Positions 1-9,020 of a stretch of 64,000 nucleotides of DNA are shown here, in pieces. This DNA is from Bin5 sp965261695 (GTDB lineage Bacteria; Chloroflexota; Anaerolineae; Caldilineales; Caldilineaceae), in assembly GCA_965261695.1 (NCBI GenBank), contig OZ253474.1, positions 2,790,001 through 2,854,000 on the forward strand. The letters are read 5' to 3'. A model generated the notes under the pieces. That model was not told the DNA's origin and ran no database searches. It worked only from the letters and a program-made list of their open reading frames with translations. The first letter of the stretch is position 1, and each line of letters begins with the position of its first letter. The position numbers and the translations under genes are program-made.

Positions 1-621
1 GCGTTGATCCCTTTCGTGATAGGAATGAGAGTGCTGGATGGTCTGCCTGGCTCCCCAGCAAGCACAGCGCTTGATTGGATCTTGGGTTATGGGATGACGG
101 ACATCGGCGATGTTCTAGGGGCAATTGGTATGAGCATTTGTGGATACGTTCCCCTGTTAATTCTGCTCCTGGCTCCAGCCATCTATCTGTACGCCCGCTG
201 GCTTGCGGCCCCCGCCGCGCTGCTCGCCGAAGGGACAGGCCCAATCGATTCGTTGCGTCGCAGTTGGCGGCTGAGCCAGGGAAACGTTCTTCGCATCGTT
301 GGCTATGTGATCCTTCTCGGTCTACTCACATTTATTCTTCCCTTTGTGATCGTGACCGCGTTGCAATTTATCTTCGAGATCATCTCGCCGACCGGCGTGT
401 CAGAGCTGTTGTTGCGCTTTCCCGCCGCGTTGTCATCTCTCTTCTTGATCGTCAGCATGCCTTTCAGCGTCGGCGCGGCGGTGCTGCTCTATTACGATCT
501 GCGCATACGCGGGGAGAGCTACGACCTGGAGTTGCGCGTCGCTGATCTGGAGGAAGAGGCGGCCCGGGACGCTGACCAGGATGGCGCGGCGGTTGATGCG
601 GGCGCAGGGGGGGTGGGCTAG
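1..621 (+). CDS. Multi-pass membrane protein, 3' part only
   Basis: The reading frame is open from the first base of the window, so the 5' end is missing. About 207 residues remain, with roughly three to four hydrophobic membrane segments and a short acidic, Ala/Gly-rich tail. The last membrane segment runs into LLYYDLRIRGESYDLEL, a motif typical of the C-termini of YciC-like / glycerophosphodiesterase-membrane-domain proteins that often precede DUF4129 genes. The stop codon abuts the ATG of the DUF4129 gene, so the two are very likely co-transcribed. The biochemical role is unknown; a scaffolding or envelope role is only an inference. Confidence 0.7.
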   Translation, partial: ALIPFVIGMRVLDGLPGSPASTALDWILGYGMTDIGDVLGAIGMSICGYVPLLILLLAPAIYLYARWLAAPAALLAEGTGPIDSLRRSWRLSQGNVLRIVGYVILLGLLTFILPFVIVTALQFIFEIISPTGVSELLLRFPAALSSLFLIVSMPFSVGAAVLLYYDLRIRGESYDLELRVADLEEEAARDADQDGAAVDAGAGGVG

Positions 622-1572
622 ATGCTTGTGGCCGCGCCCAGACGCGCCTGGTGGCTCCTTGTCGTCGTCCTGTCGCTCTGGCCGGTCGGCTCGCTGCACG
701 CGCAAGGCAATGCGCCGGTCTTCTTATCCGCCTACCAGGAACGGCTCGCCGACGCGCTGGCGCAACTGGACAGCGGGGTCGAGCTGGAGATGGTGCAGGC
801 CGACATCGCGGCCATCAAACAGGTCGAGTTGCCGGACGGGCGCGTCCTGGACATCGTGCCATTGCTGGAAGGGATCGAGAACGTTGACGACGCGCGCGCC
901 CGCTTGCAAACGATGCTCGGCCAGTTGGAGCGGATCGACTCCGATCAGACCGCTGAACGCCTGGCTGCTCTCGAGCGCGCGTCCCGCCGCCTCGATCTCG
1001 ACCGGCTCAGCCTGGCGGAGCGAATTCAGCGTTGGTTCGACGATCTGTTGGATCGAATTTTCCCCCCGCGGCAGACGGGTGCGGGCAGCGGAGTGGGGCT
1101 GGCGGTCGGCACTGTAGCCGGTTGGGGGATCGTCGCCGTCGGCAGCCTGTTGCTGGCGGTACTGCTCAGCTATTGGCTGCGGGGCTTTCTGGGTGGCATA
1201 CTGACGGACACCGTCGCGCGCCCCGGCAGAAGCGGGAGCGAGGGGCCGGCGACCGCGGCTGAAGCGCGCGAGCAGGCATCAGCGCAGGCCCAGAGCGGGG
1301 ATTACCGGCAGGCGGTGCGCAGCCTGTTCCTGTCGGCGCTGTTGCACTTGCGGGAAAACGATCTGCTGCATTACGCTGACAGCCAGACGAACCGCGAGGT
1401 GCTGGCGAGTCTGCCGCCGCAAAGTCCGGCGCGGCCCCATCTGAAACCGGTGGTGGAGACGTTCGACCGGGTATGGTATGGCATCCGCGAGCCGGACGAG
1501 CAGACGTTCGACGCCTACCGCCAGGAGGTGAACGCGCTGATGTCGGAAACAGGCGATAACGGTTTGCAGTAG
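622..1572 (+). CDS. DUF4129 domain membrane protein
   Basis: This is a 316-residue protein. It has an N-terminal signal peptide (hydrophobic residues about 8-26, ending SLHAQG), a helical extracytoplasmic region to about residue 150, a single membrane segment (about 158-185), and a cytoplasmic C-terminal domain with the DUF4129 pattern: YRQAVRSLFLSALLHL, then the TNREVL box, and a final FDRVWYG segment. It starts directly after the stop of the upstream membrane protein, with a G-rich ribosome-binding stretch inside that gene. DUF4129 proteins usually sit beside transglutaminase-like or MoxR/DUF58 genes; those may lie outside the window to the left. The function is unknown. Confidence 0.8.
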   Translation: MLVAAPRRAWWLLVVVLSLWPVGSLHAQGNAPVFLSAYQERLADALAQLDSGVELEMVQADIAAIKQVELPDGRVLDIVPLLEGIENVDDARARLQTMLGQLERIDSDQTAERLAALERASRRLDLDRLSLAERIQRWFDDLLDRIFPPRQTGAGSGVGLAVGTVAGWGIVAVGSLLLAVLLSYWLRGFLGGILTDTVARPGRSGSEGPATAAEAREQASAQAQSGDYRQAVRSLFLSALLHLRENDLLHYADSQTNREVLASLPPQSPARPHLKPVVETFDRVWYGIREPDEQTFDAYRQEVNALMSETGDNGLQ

Positions 1573-1600
1573 CCGGTTTTCAGTTTTTAGCAACACGCCA
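1566..1600. repeat. CAGTAGCC...TTTTCAGT intergenic repeat, copy 1
   Basis: The spacer after the DUF4129 gene holds CAGTAGCCGGTTTTCAGT, and ACCAGAAACCA about 40 bases further on. Closely related wording recurs at 14398-14475 (CAGTAGCC, TTTCAGT, ACCAGAAACCA) and, as CCAGTGGCC/CCACTGG, at 11855-11922. Similarity was judged by eye. Confidence 0.4.
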
Positions 1601-1663
1601 CCGGTCCCTTTCGTGTAGTGACCGGGGACCAGAAACCAATAAACCAGAGAAAGAGAGAGGCGC

Positions 1664-2545
1664 ATGAACAGGTTCAAGGGGATTTTCCCCGCCATTATCA
1701 CCCCGATGACCGCGGAAGGCGGGCTGAACGAGGAGGCCTTCCGCCAGGTGATGGAGTTCAACATCCAGGCCGGCGTGCAGGGATTCTGGGTGGCGGGCGG
1801 CACCGGCGAGAGCATTCTGCTGGACGACGCGGAGAACCGGCGCATTGCCGAGATTGCGGCGGACCAGTCCCAGGGACGTATCGCCAACATCATGCACGTG
1901 GGCGCGCCGACCACGACGCGCACGGCGCGGCTGGCCGAACATGCGGCCAAAGCCGGCGTCGAAGCCATCTGCTGCGTACCGCCGTTCTTCTACACGCAGA
2001 GCGACAGGGGCGTCGTCGAACACTATCGTGTTGTCGCGGCGGCGGCTGACCTGCCCTTTTTCGTCTACAACCTGCCCAGCGCCACCGGTGTCGAGGTCAC
2101 GCCGGAACTGATGGCCAAGATCCAGGAGGGGGTGCCTCAACTCGCCGGGCTGAAGCATTCGGCTCCCTATGTGCCCTATGTGAAGACCTTTGCGGAGATG
2201 GGGCTTGCCTGCTTGATCGGCAATGCCCGCCTGATGCTGCCGGGTCTTTTGATCGGGGCGACCGGCTGCGTGGACGGCCCGCCCAACATGGCCCCCGAAC
2301 TGTGGGTGGCGATCTGGCGGGCCTATGAGGCGGGTGACATCGAAGCGGCGCGCGCAGCGCAGCAGAAGGCTTCGTCGGTGAGTGAAGCGTTGGCCATGCC
2401 GCCCAAGTTCCACGCGGTCATCAAGGCGGTTATCGGTCAACGGCTGGGCATCGACTGCGGAGATCCGCGCCCGCCGGGGGAGGCGTTGACAGCCGGCGAG
2501 CGCGCCGTACTTGCGGACAAGGTGGTTGCGTTGGGTCTGGCATAA
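1664..2545 (+). CDS. Dihydrodipicolinate synthase / N-acetylneuraminate lyase family aldolase
   Basis: This is a 293-residue protein of the DapA/NanA class I aldolase family (TIM barrel), the normal length for the family. The visible family residues are the GGTGE substrate-carboxylate loop (about 46-50), the YNLP tyrosine (about 134) and the Schiff-base lysine in LAGLKHS (about 162-168). A GAGAGG ribosome site precedes the ATG. No other lysine-pathway gene is nearby, so a true dapA role is not supported by context. Aldolases of this family also act on 2-keto-3-deoxy sugar acids or sialic acid, and the sialidase-like protein at 6539 makes a sugar-acid role thinkable but unproven. The family call is firm; the substrate is open. 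Confidence 0.85.
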   Translation: MNRFKGIFPAIITPMTAEGGLNEEAFRQVMEFNIQAGVQGFWVAGGTGESILLDDAENRRIAEIAADQSQGRIANIMHVGAPTTTRTARLAEHAAKAGVEAICCVPPFFYTQSDRGVVEHYRVVAAAADLPFFVYNLPSATGVEVTPELMAKIQEGVPQLAGLKHSAPYVPYVKTFAEMGLACLIGNARLMLPGLLIGATGCVDGPPNMAPELWVAIWRAYEAGDIEAARAAQQKASSVSEALAMPPKFHAVIKAVIGQRLGIDCGDPRPPGEALTAGERAVLADKVVALGLA

Positions 2546-2566
2546 CTGCCGCGGCGGGTGGATCGT

Positions 2567-2602
2567 GGCGAGTGGATAGAAACATCACTCGCCGCTATCC
2601 AC
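2567..2602. other. Hairpin between convergent genes
   Basis: GGCGAGT (2567-2573) pairs with ACTCGCC (2587-2593), and an overlapping alternative pairs GTGGATAG with CTATCCAC. Neither is followed by a T-run on either strand. A terminator role for the convergent aldolase and TPR genes is possible but not clear. Confidence 0.3.
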
Positions 2603-4874
2603 CGGTATCCGCGGTCTGGCGTTGCCACGTATTTTCGAATTCCTCATCGCTGAGTTCACCTCCCACCCAGGCGACGGCTGCCCTGGTGACGACCCCGGTG
2701 ACGGATGTTGTCCTGTTGAAGGTGCCGGCGACGACCACAAGCGCGTCCGGTTCGGAGCGAATGCGGGGCAGGATGCGGGACAGTTCAATGATCAGTTGGC
2801 GCTCCACGTCGGCGTACTCCTCGCTGTCAACCGCCAGATCGACCGCGTAGGCCACCACCAACGTCCGCTGCCCTTCGTTCTCTTCTATGTCCAGGTAGCG
2901 GATCTCCACATCGGCGTCCTGCAGGACTCGCACGGCAGCAGTCACAGCTTCCTGGTCTTCGAGCAGCATGGATGGGTCGGGCGTCGGGCGGGCGGCGCGG
3001 TCGAAACATTTGGTCAACACGTTTTCAAGCCCTTCCTTCTCCTCCTCGTCATCAGTATGATCGATCAGCCAGCGCAGGTGTGGCTCGGCCTCGGTGCAAC
3101 GGATTTGGGCGAGGTAAAGGAGGGCCAGGGCATTGCGGGCGACGACGTGGTCGCTGTTCAACTGGATCGCCTCTTCCAAGTACGGCTGGGCTTTATCGAA
3201 TTCGCCCATGCGCGTGTAGGTTTCGCCGAGCACGGCCAACACGGTAGAGGTGCGCGCGCCGCGTTCCAACGCGTCGAGCGCGATACTCTGCGCGGCCTCC
3301 ACGTTGCCCTCGTACAGTTGCACGAAGGCCAGGCTCTCGCGGGCATCGAGGTTTTCGGGGCGCAGCACCTGCCGGCGCTGGGCTGCGGCCACCGCTTCGT
3401 CTATCTGGCCGAGCATCAGATGCGTCTCATACAGGGCCTGGTAATAGAGTGGGTCCTCGGTGGAGAAGGCTTTGACCTCGTTCAGCGCGGCGCGCGCATC
3501 CTGGGCTCTATCGTCGCGGGCATAGGCGATCGCCAGCAGACGGGCATCGCCCACCGATTCGGGCAGTGCGTCCAGGGTTTTGCGGAAATAGGTGGCGGCG
3601 GTGGCGAAATCTTTATCGCAAAGATAGCTGACGCCGACCATCCGGGTGGCCGAGATGCTGTAAGGGCGGGCGTCGAGCCAATTCTGTGCCAGCGCACGCG
3701 ACTCTTCGCAGCGGTCCTGATCATTGAGCAGCCGCATTCGGATCAGCGTCACATCACGGCGGTGAACCGTAGTCCGCCCCTCGGCTAGCGTCTGATAGGC
3801 GGCGGTCTCGGCGTTGCGCTCCTGCTGGAGCAACATCAGCGCCATGCAACTGTAACCATCGGGGAAGGGGGTATGGGGCTGGTCGAGGGCAATGGTTTGC
3901 AAACACTTTGCCTCACTCGTTTCCCAGTCACCTTCTTCGGCGGCCATGTCTGCCTCGAAGAAAAGGGTGGAGGCATGGTGTGGCAGAGAGTTTACTGCCG
4001 GTTCCGCGATCGAGCGGGCCGCATAGACATCACCGTAGACATTAAACTCATGGCGGGCGCTGATGATGTGCCAGGCGAAGAAATCCGGTTCCAGCTCCAA
4101 TGCCTGCGCATTGGCGTCGCCGGCCTTGTCCCAATCGTGCATCTGGAAGGCGATCGAGCCGAGCGTGGCCCAGGCGGGCGCCGACTCCGGATCCAGGCGC
4201 AAGGCCGACTGGGCGTGTTCAAAGGCCCTGTCGACCTCATACATGCTGACAAGAATGTCGGCCAGAGCCATGTGCGCGGTGGCGTTTTCTGCGTCCAACT
4301 CGACCGCCCGCAGTCCCAGTTCTTTGGCTTCGTCAAAGTGATGCGCTCCCTGCTCTGCCCAGGCAAGATAGGCCACGGCCGTGCTGTCCTCCGGCGCCAG
4401 CGCGATCGCGTTTTGGGCGGATTGCAGGGCCTGTTGCCAGTACTGCGACTGGTAGAGGTAGACATCGGTCAGGCCCAGATGGGCGGGCAGATAGCTGGGG
4501 TCGGCAGCAATTGCATCGACGAAAGCCGCTTCGGCTCCGTTCAGGTCGCTGGTTACGAAGAGAGAACGACCCTTGGCGCTCAACGTCACCGCCAGCGTCC
4601 GGTCCGGCTCGGCCCGCGCCGCGGGTGTGGCCGTAGGTGGAGGCCCGGGCGTTTGCGTGGGGATGACGATTGGCGGCGGAGTTTGGGTTGCCCTCCCGGC
4701 CGGAGGAGCAGTTGGCGTGGCGGCAACGGGTGTCGTTGGCAGAGACTGGCACGCGGCCAGGAACAGGACAAGGGCAGTCAATATCAAGGGGTTTGACAGT
4801 TTGCAAAGCGCTGGTGGGCGGGGCAAACTGTCGCGGAAGGCGTCGAATCGCGGCAATCGATCGTGTAATTTCAT
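2595..4874 (-). CDS. Large TPR-repeat lipoprotein
   Basis: This is a 759-residue protein. An N-terminal hydrophobic segment ends in the lipobox LAAC with Cys42, so it should be a lipid-anchored surface protein. A Pro/Thr-rich linker (about 45-90) follows, then a long array of tetratricopeptide repeats (about 95-640; for example DPSYLPAHLGLTDVYLYQSQ and SAPAWATLGSIAFQMHDWDK). The last 120 residues form a separate alpha/beta-looking domain without recognised motifs. GGAGGA lies 8 bases before the ATG. TPR arrays mediate protein-protein contacts and no enzyme domain is visible. It is divergent from the peptide-transporter ATPase gene and may be an unrelated surface scaffold. The lipoprotein and TPR calls are strong; the function is unknown. 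Confidence 0.85.
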   Translation of the reverse strand: MKLHDRLPRFDAFRDSLPRPPALCKLSNPLILTALVLFLAACQSLPTTPVAATPTAPPAGRATQTPPPIVIPTQTPGPPPTATPAARAEPDRTLAVTLSAKGRSLFVTSDLNGAEAAFVDAIAADPSYLPAHLGLTDVYLYQSQYWQQALQSAQNAIALAPEDSTAVAYLAWAEQGAHHFDEAKELGLRAVELDAENATAHMALADILVSMYEVDRAFEHAQSALRLDPESAPAWATLGSIAFQMHDWDKAGDANAQALELEPDFFAWHIISARHEFNVYGDVYAARSIAEPAVNSLPHHASTLFFEADMAAEEGDWETSEAKCLQTIALDQPHTPFPDGYSCMALMLLQQERNAETAAYQTLAEGRTTVHRRDVTLIRMRLLNDQDRCEESRALAQNWLDARPYSISATRMVGVSYLCDKDFATAATYFRKTLDALPESVGDARLLAIAYARDDRAQDARAALNEVKAFSTEDPLYYQALYETHLMLGQIDEAVAAAQRRQVLRPENLDARESLAFVQLYEGNVEAAQSIALDALERGARTSTVLAVLGETYTRMGEFDKAQPYLEEAIQLNSDHVVARNALALLYLAQIRCTEAEPHLRWLIDHTDDEEEKEGLENVLTKCFDRAARPTPDPSMLLEDQEAVTAAVRVLQDADVEIRYLDIEENEGQRTLVVAYAVDLAVDSEEYADVERQLIIELSRILPRIRSEPDALVVVAGTFNRTTSVTGVVTRAAVAWVGGELSDEEFENTWQRQTADTGG

Positions 4875-5071
4875 CTGGGCTCCTCCAAAGGGGCGGGAAA
4901 AGAGAGAAAACCACTCACTCCTCGTCCCTCACTTTGATCGGAAAAACGAGTTCAACCGTTCGTCCGGCGGGGGCATTTTCTCGATCAAACACTATGGCGC
5001 AGCGCCTACAACGGTGAAAACGATTTTCGACAGGCGCAAGGCATTTTGAGAGTCCGTTGCCGCCGGCATCT

Positions 5072-5100
5072 TTGCGCACTTGGCAACGGATGAGTATACT
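5072..5100 (+). promoter_or_regulatory. Candidate sigma-70-type promoter for the transporter ATPase
   Basis: TTGCGC (5072-5077) is separated by 17 bases from TATACT (5095-5100), 45 bases ahead of the likely ATG at 5146. The -10 box matches well and the -35 box is partial. Confidence 0.45.
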
Positions 5101-5145
5101 CTATGAGATGTCGCATTGTGACGAAATATTGTATTGACCATCGCA

Positions 5146-6156
5146 ATGAAAAGTTGTCCGCCAAAATATTCGTCAAAACCGCTGGTTGAACTGCATAACG
5201 TCAAGGTGCATTTCAGCGTCCGCAAGGGACTCTTTGGCAGTGAGTCGATCCATGCTGTGGACGGCGTGACGTTGGACATTCAGGCCGGCGAAGTGGTGGC
5301 CGTCGTCGGTGAGTCCGGCAGCGGCAAAACCACGTTGGGACGGGCTGCGCTGGGGCTGGTCAACGTTACCGACGGCCAAGTCCGCTTTGACAATACAGAA
5401 ATCACCGCCTTATCACGGAAGGCGCAGAAAACGTTTCGCCGCAGAACTGCGGCCATCTTTCAGGATCCGTTTGCAAGCATTGACCCTTTTATGAAGGCTT
5501 ACGATAGCGTGGCCGAACCCTTGGTGATCCATGGAATCGGCAACGAGCGGGAACGGCGAGAGCGGGTGGTTCAGGTCCTGCATGATGTGCGTCTGCGCCC
5601 GGCGCAGGAGATTGCCGACAAGTACCCCGATCTGTTGTCCGGTGGTCAGCGCCAGCGATTGAGCATTGCCCGTGCCCTCGTGTTGCAGCCGCAGTTCATC
5701 ATGGCGGACGAGCCGGTTTCGATGGTGGACGCATCCAGCCGGGCAGAGCTATTGGCGCTGCTGCGCGAGCTGCAAGAGCGGTTCAACATCACCTTTCTAT
5801 ACATTACCCACGATATTGCCACGGCTCGCCATTTCGCCCAGCGCATCGTGGTCATGTATTTGGGCTGCGTCGTCGAGATGGGTGAGGCGACAGATGTCGT
5901 GCGCAATCCGTTGCATCCATATACCCAGGCTCTGATTGCGGCTGTGCCCGAACCGGACCCGGCCAACCGGCTGAACCAACGGCCCAGCCTGCCTGGCGAG
6001 CCGCCCAGCCCCGCCAATGCGCCAAGCGGATGCTCCTTCCATCCCCGTTGCGCTGCCTATATGGCGGGGCGCTGTGAACTGACGACACCGCAGCTACGGG
6101 AAGTCGAGCCGAATCACTATGTCGCCTGTTATCTGTATGATACCAATGGCCAGTGA
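5146..6156 (+). CDS. Oligopeptide/dipeptide ABC transporter ATP-binding protein (DppF/OppF type)
   Basis: This is a cytoplasmic ATPase of a peptide-type importer, about 336 residues. The Walker A motif is GESGSGKTT, the signature is LSGGQRQRL and Walker B is FIMADEPVS. The C-terminal oligopeptide-transporter extension contains CSFHPRC followed by two further cysteines, an arrangement linked to an iron-sulfur cluster in some Opp/Dpp ATPases. ATG 5146 is preferred; a TTG at 5134 is also in frame, and neither has a strong ribosome site. The partner ATPase, permeases and binding protein follow at 9-15 kb, interrupted by the propeller gene. Substrate is inferred to be peptides or similar small molecules. 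The family call is firm. Confidence 0.88.
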   Translation: MKSCPPKYSSKPLVELHNVKVHFSVRKGLFGSESIHAVDGVTLDIQAGEVVAVVGESGSGKTTLGRAALGLVNVTDGQVRFDNTEITALSRKAQKTFRRRTAAIFQDPFASIDPFMKAYDSVAEPLVIHGIGNERERRERVVQVLHDVRLRPAQEIADKYPDLLSGGQRQRLSIARALVLQPQFIMADEPVSMVDASSRAELLALLRELQERFNITFLYITHDIATARHFAQRIVVMYLGCVVEMGEATDVVRNPLHPYTQALIAAVPEPDPANRLNQRPSLPGEPPSPANAPSGCSFHPRCAAYMAGRCELTTPQLREVEPNHYVACYLYDTNGQ

Positions 6157-6538
6157 TACGTGTCGGTAACTGCGCCACCCATTCAGAACGAATCTGCGTT
6201 CACGTTGAAAGCCACCTTTTTTTTGGGAGAGGATTTTTCCCTCTCACTTTTCAAAGGGAAAAGGCGTGGCATCAAATCGAATTCACATCAAAAAGTAGTG
6301 CCGCCTACCGGGGCTGAGAACGCAAATCTGCTATTATAATAACATTTGATGCCCTAACCGTTGAAATCGTACGCGCCCCTTTCAAGCAGGGGCGCATTCA
6401 ACATCTCCGCTTACCGTTATCAACGCGGACATTGGACCTGGTTTGTCCATGTCCATATTGCAGTGGCTCGTGCAGTTACCCACTGCTGACCACGCATCCC
6501 GAACCACTGCTGTGTACACATAAGGAGTCTTGTGTCCC
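6157..6538. other. Intergenic region with two hairpins and a consensus -10 box
   Basis: This 380-base spacer holds no gene. It contains a hairpin TTTTCCCT/AGGGAAAA (6235-6262), a perfect TATAAT at 6335-6340 without a good -35 partner, and a GC-rich hairpin GCGCCCCT/AGGGGCGC with a 7-base loop (6373-6395). The second hairpin would lie in the leader of the downstream gene if transcription starts at the TATAAT. Confidence 0.4.
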
Positions 6539-8938
6539 ATGGATAGACTGCACAGATTCAGACGGGCCGGTAGCGGCCTCCGACTGGTCAGACGCCTGCG
6601 TTTCCCTGTTCTACTCTTAATAACGATGCTGCTGGCGGGGCCGCTGCCGGTGGCGGCGCAGATGCCGGTGCCGCAGCTGCCGGAGCGCGGCAAGATCAGC
6701 AAGAATCCGGCCGATATCCAAGACGCCATGAACCCGATCCAGGACGTGCTCTCAGGGCCGGCATGGCTCATCGCCCAGGGTGTGGACAACCGGATATTCC
6801 TCGACCGTCCGGGCTGGAACACGCTCGATCGTCAGAATCTGTCCGGTCTGCCTGGCAGCGGGGGCAACGTTCCGCTCCTGCAGTCGGTGGGGCCGGGCAT
6901 CCTCGTGCCTTACCGCGATCCGGCGCCCGCGTTCAGCCGCGACCTGCTGGTGACCCGCGATTTCAGCAACAGCCTATTACAGACGGAGCCGGACATTGCC
7001 GTCAACCCGCTTGATCCGGATCACCTGGTCCTGGGCGTGATCGACTACAACTTTCCCAACAATTCGGCCTACGTCAGCATCGACGGCGGGGTGCATTGGG
7101 AGGGGCCGCAGCAGATCAAGTATCTGCGCAAAGACCGCATTTCCGGCGGCGATCCGGTGGTGCAGTTCGATAGAGACGGCAATGTCTACATAGCCTCGAT
7201 TTCGATCGGCATCAAGGAGTACACGGTCGGCAATGCGACCGGGTTCGCGCTGGTCTCTTCGATCGCGGTCTCTGCGTCGAAGGATGGCGGCTTCGTGTGG
7301 GAGGAGCCGGTCGACAGCGCGCGCAGCGACGTGACAACGGATGACATCATCATGGACCCGACCGGCCGTATGCGGGGCAAAGTGAGCTTGAGCTTCCTGG
7401 ACAAGCCGTGGATGGCGATAGGCTCCCATCCAACGATTGAGGACCAGATGGTGATCTACGTCAGCTATGTGAAGTTCAACACCATCTACGACATTCTCTA
7501 CCTGGGTGAACTTCCCACCTTGGGCGCGCCGGAGGTGCAGACCACGCCGATGCTGAGCTACTCTCTGGACCAGGGCGTAACCTGGTCGGAATCGGTGGCG
7601 GTCGGCCCCACGGTGAAGCGCACCTACGGCGAGATCGACGATACGGAAGGCCAGTCGAACGCGATCGGCACCAAACGGGTGGTGCAAGGGCCGTTTCCGG
7701 TTGTGGATTCCAAAGGGACGCTCTATGTAACTTGGCTCGACAGCACTGACGACGAGAGCATGAAAGGCCTGGCCGAGTTTTATATGTCCAAGTCGGAGGA
7801 TGGCGGCGAAACGTTCGGCGAGCCGAAGCGCATCGCCCGTTTCCTGGAGCCGGGGTTCCGGCCGCGCAACGCCTACTTCCGTTATTGGGCGTCAGCCTTC
7901 CCCAAAGTCGCGGTCGGCGCCAACGATGAACTGTATGTAACCTACGTGGGTCTGCCGGCGAACAACCCGCAGGATGAGGGGGATGTCTACTTTATCCGCT
8001 CGACCAATGGCGGGGACCGTTGGTCGCGCCCCAAACGCATCAACGCCGACGAGACTGACGCCCTCCAGTTCTTCCCGGCGATGGATGTGGGGCCGGATGG
8101 GACGATCCACCTGATGTGGGGCGATATGCGGGATGACCCGGTGCAGACCCGCTATCATATCTACTATTCCCGTTCCGAAGATCAGGGCGAGAATTGGGGA
8201 TTTGAACTGGAAGAGTTGGACCTGAAGGTCGGGGATACGCGCGTGACCGATTTCCCTTCCAATCCCAACAAGGGGTTCCCCAGAGGGCTATTCCTAGGGG
8301 ACTATTTCGCCATTGCCGCAAGCGAGAACGACGCCTATCTGGTGTGGGCGGACACGCGCCTGGGCGAGTTTGGCCCTACCAACCAGAAGATCGGTTTCAG
8401 CCGCCAACGCGCGATCGCCCGCCCTGAGATTTTCATCAGCCCGGACGCCGGCGCCGCGGGTGAGACGATCACGGTGCAGGGGCACGGCTTCCAACCGGAT
8501 ATGGATATCTATTTGCAGGTGGGCGGCGCCAATGCCGCGTCGGGCCGCACCGACAAGCTGGGGCGCTATACGCAGCAGATCTTCGTGCCCATCTCGGGTG
8601 AAGGCGCCCATCGGGTGACGCTGGTCGATGAATCGGGCAACTTCGCTACCACATCGTTCTACATGGAATTCGGCTTCGACAATGTGCAGGACCTGGACGA
8701 GAAGCTGGATGCGCTGCATGAGAAACTGGATCAGTTGAATGGGTCGGCATCGCAAGCCGGTCTGACGCCGGCGATGGATTTGACCGTTGCTGACAGCAGT
8801 TCGGAAAGTGTCCCGGCGGAGACGGCGCTTGTTACCGCGGTCGTGCCGGGCGGGATCGCGGCTTGGCCCGTGGTCGGCGGCATCGGCATCGGCATCGCGC
8901 TTAGTCTGCTATGGGTTTCGTCACGCAGGCGTGAATGA
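6539..8938 (+). CDS. Secreted sialidase-like BNR propeller protein with C-terminal membrane anchor
   Basis: This is a 799-residue protein. The start is ATG 6539, with AAGGAG 11 bases upstream; a TTG at 6530 is too close to that site. An N-terminal signal peptide ends near PLPVAAQ. Residues about 120-630 look like a sialidase-fold beta-propeller with about six Asp-box-like turns (SIDGGVHW, SKDGGFVW, SLDQGVTW, SEDGGETF, STNGGDRW, SEDQGENW). An Ig/IPT-like domain follows at about 632-710 (AGETITVQGHGF). Near the C-terminus is a membrane segment (about 770-793) and the tail SSRRRE. Catalytic sialidase residues (Arg triad, Tyr/Glu) cannot be assigned by eye, so it may be a binding propeller rather than an enzyme. 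Its place between the transporter ATPase and the binding protein suggests a surface role in substrate capture. Confidence 0.75.
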   Translation: MDRLHRFRRAGSGLRLVRRLRFPVLLLITMLLAGPLPVAAQMPVPQLPERGKISKNPADIQDAMNPIQDVLSGPAWLIAQGVDNRIFLDRPGWNTLDRQNLSGLPGSGGNVPLLQSVGPGILVPYRDPAPAFSRDLLVTRDFSNSLLQTEPDIAVNPLDPDHLVLGVIDYNFPNNSAYVSIDGGVHWEGPQQIKYLRKDRISGGDPVVQFDRDGNVYIASISIGIKEYTVGNATGFALVSSIAVSASKDGGFVWEEPVDSARSDVTTDDIIMDPTGRMRGKVSLSFLDKPWMAIGSHPTIEDQMVIYVSYVKFNTIYDILYLGELPTLGAPEVQTTPMLSYSLDQGVTWSESVAVGPTVKRTYGEIDDTEGQSNAIGTKRVVQGPFPVVDSKGTLYVTWLDSTDDESMKGLAEFYMSKSEDGGETFGEPKRIARFLEPGFRPRNAYFRYWASAFPKVAVGANDELYVTYVGLPANNPQDEGDVYFIRSTNGGDRWSRPKRINADETDALQFFPAMDVGPDGTIHLMWGDMRDDPVQTRYHIYYSRSEDQGENWGFELEELDLKVGDTRVTDFPSNPNKGFPRGLFLGDYFAIAASENDAYLVWADTRLGEFGPTNQKIGFSRQRAIARPEIFISPDAGAAGETITVQGHGFQPDMDIYLQVGGANAASGRTDKLGRYTQQIFVPISGEGAHRVTLVDESGNFATTSFYMEFGFDNVQDLDEKLDALHEKLDQLNGSASQAGLTPAMDLTVADSSSESVPAETALVTAVVPGGIAAWPVVGGIGIGIALSLLWVSSRRRE

Positions 8939-8958
8939 ACCATGTATCAATCATTGTG

Positions 8959-8992
8959 TATTGCGTTTTGGGCAAGCATGGGCAGCGCAATA
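8959..8992. other. Hairpin between propeller and binding-protein genes
   Basis: TATTGCG (8959-8965) can pair with CGCAATA (8986-8992). There is no T-run. It could stabilise or separate the two messages. Confidence 0.3.
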
Positions 8993-9020
8993 GGCAATAC
9001 TTCGGGGAAGGATCTGTAAC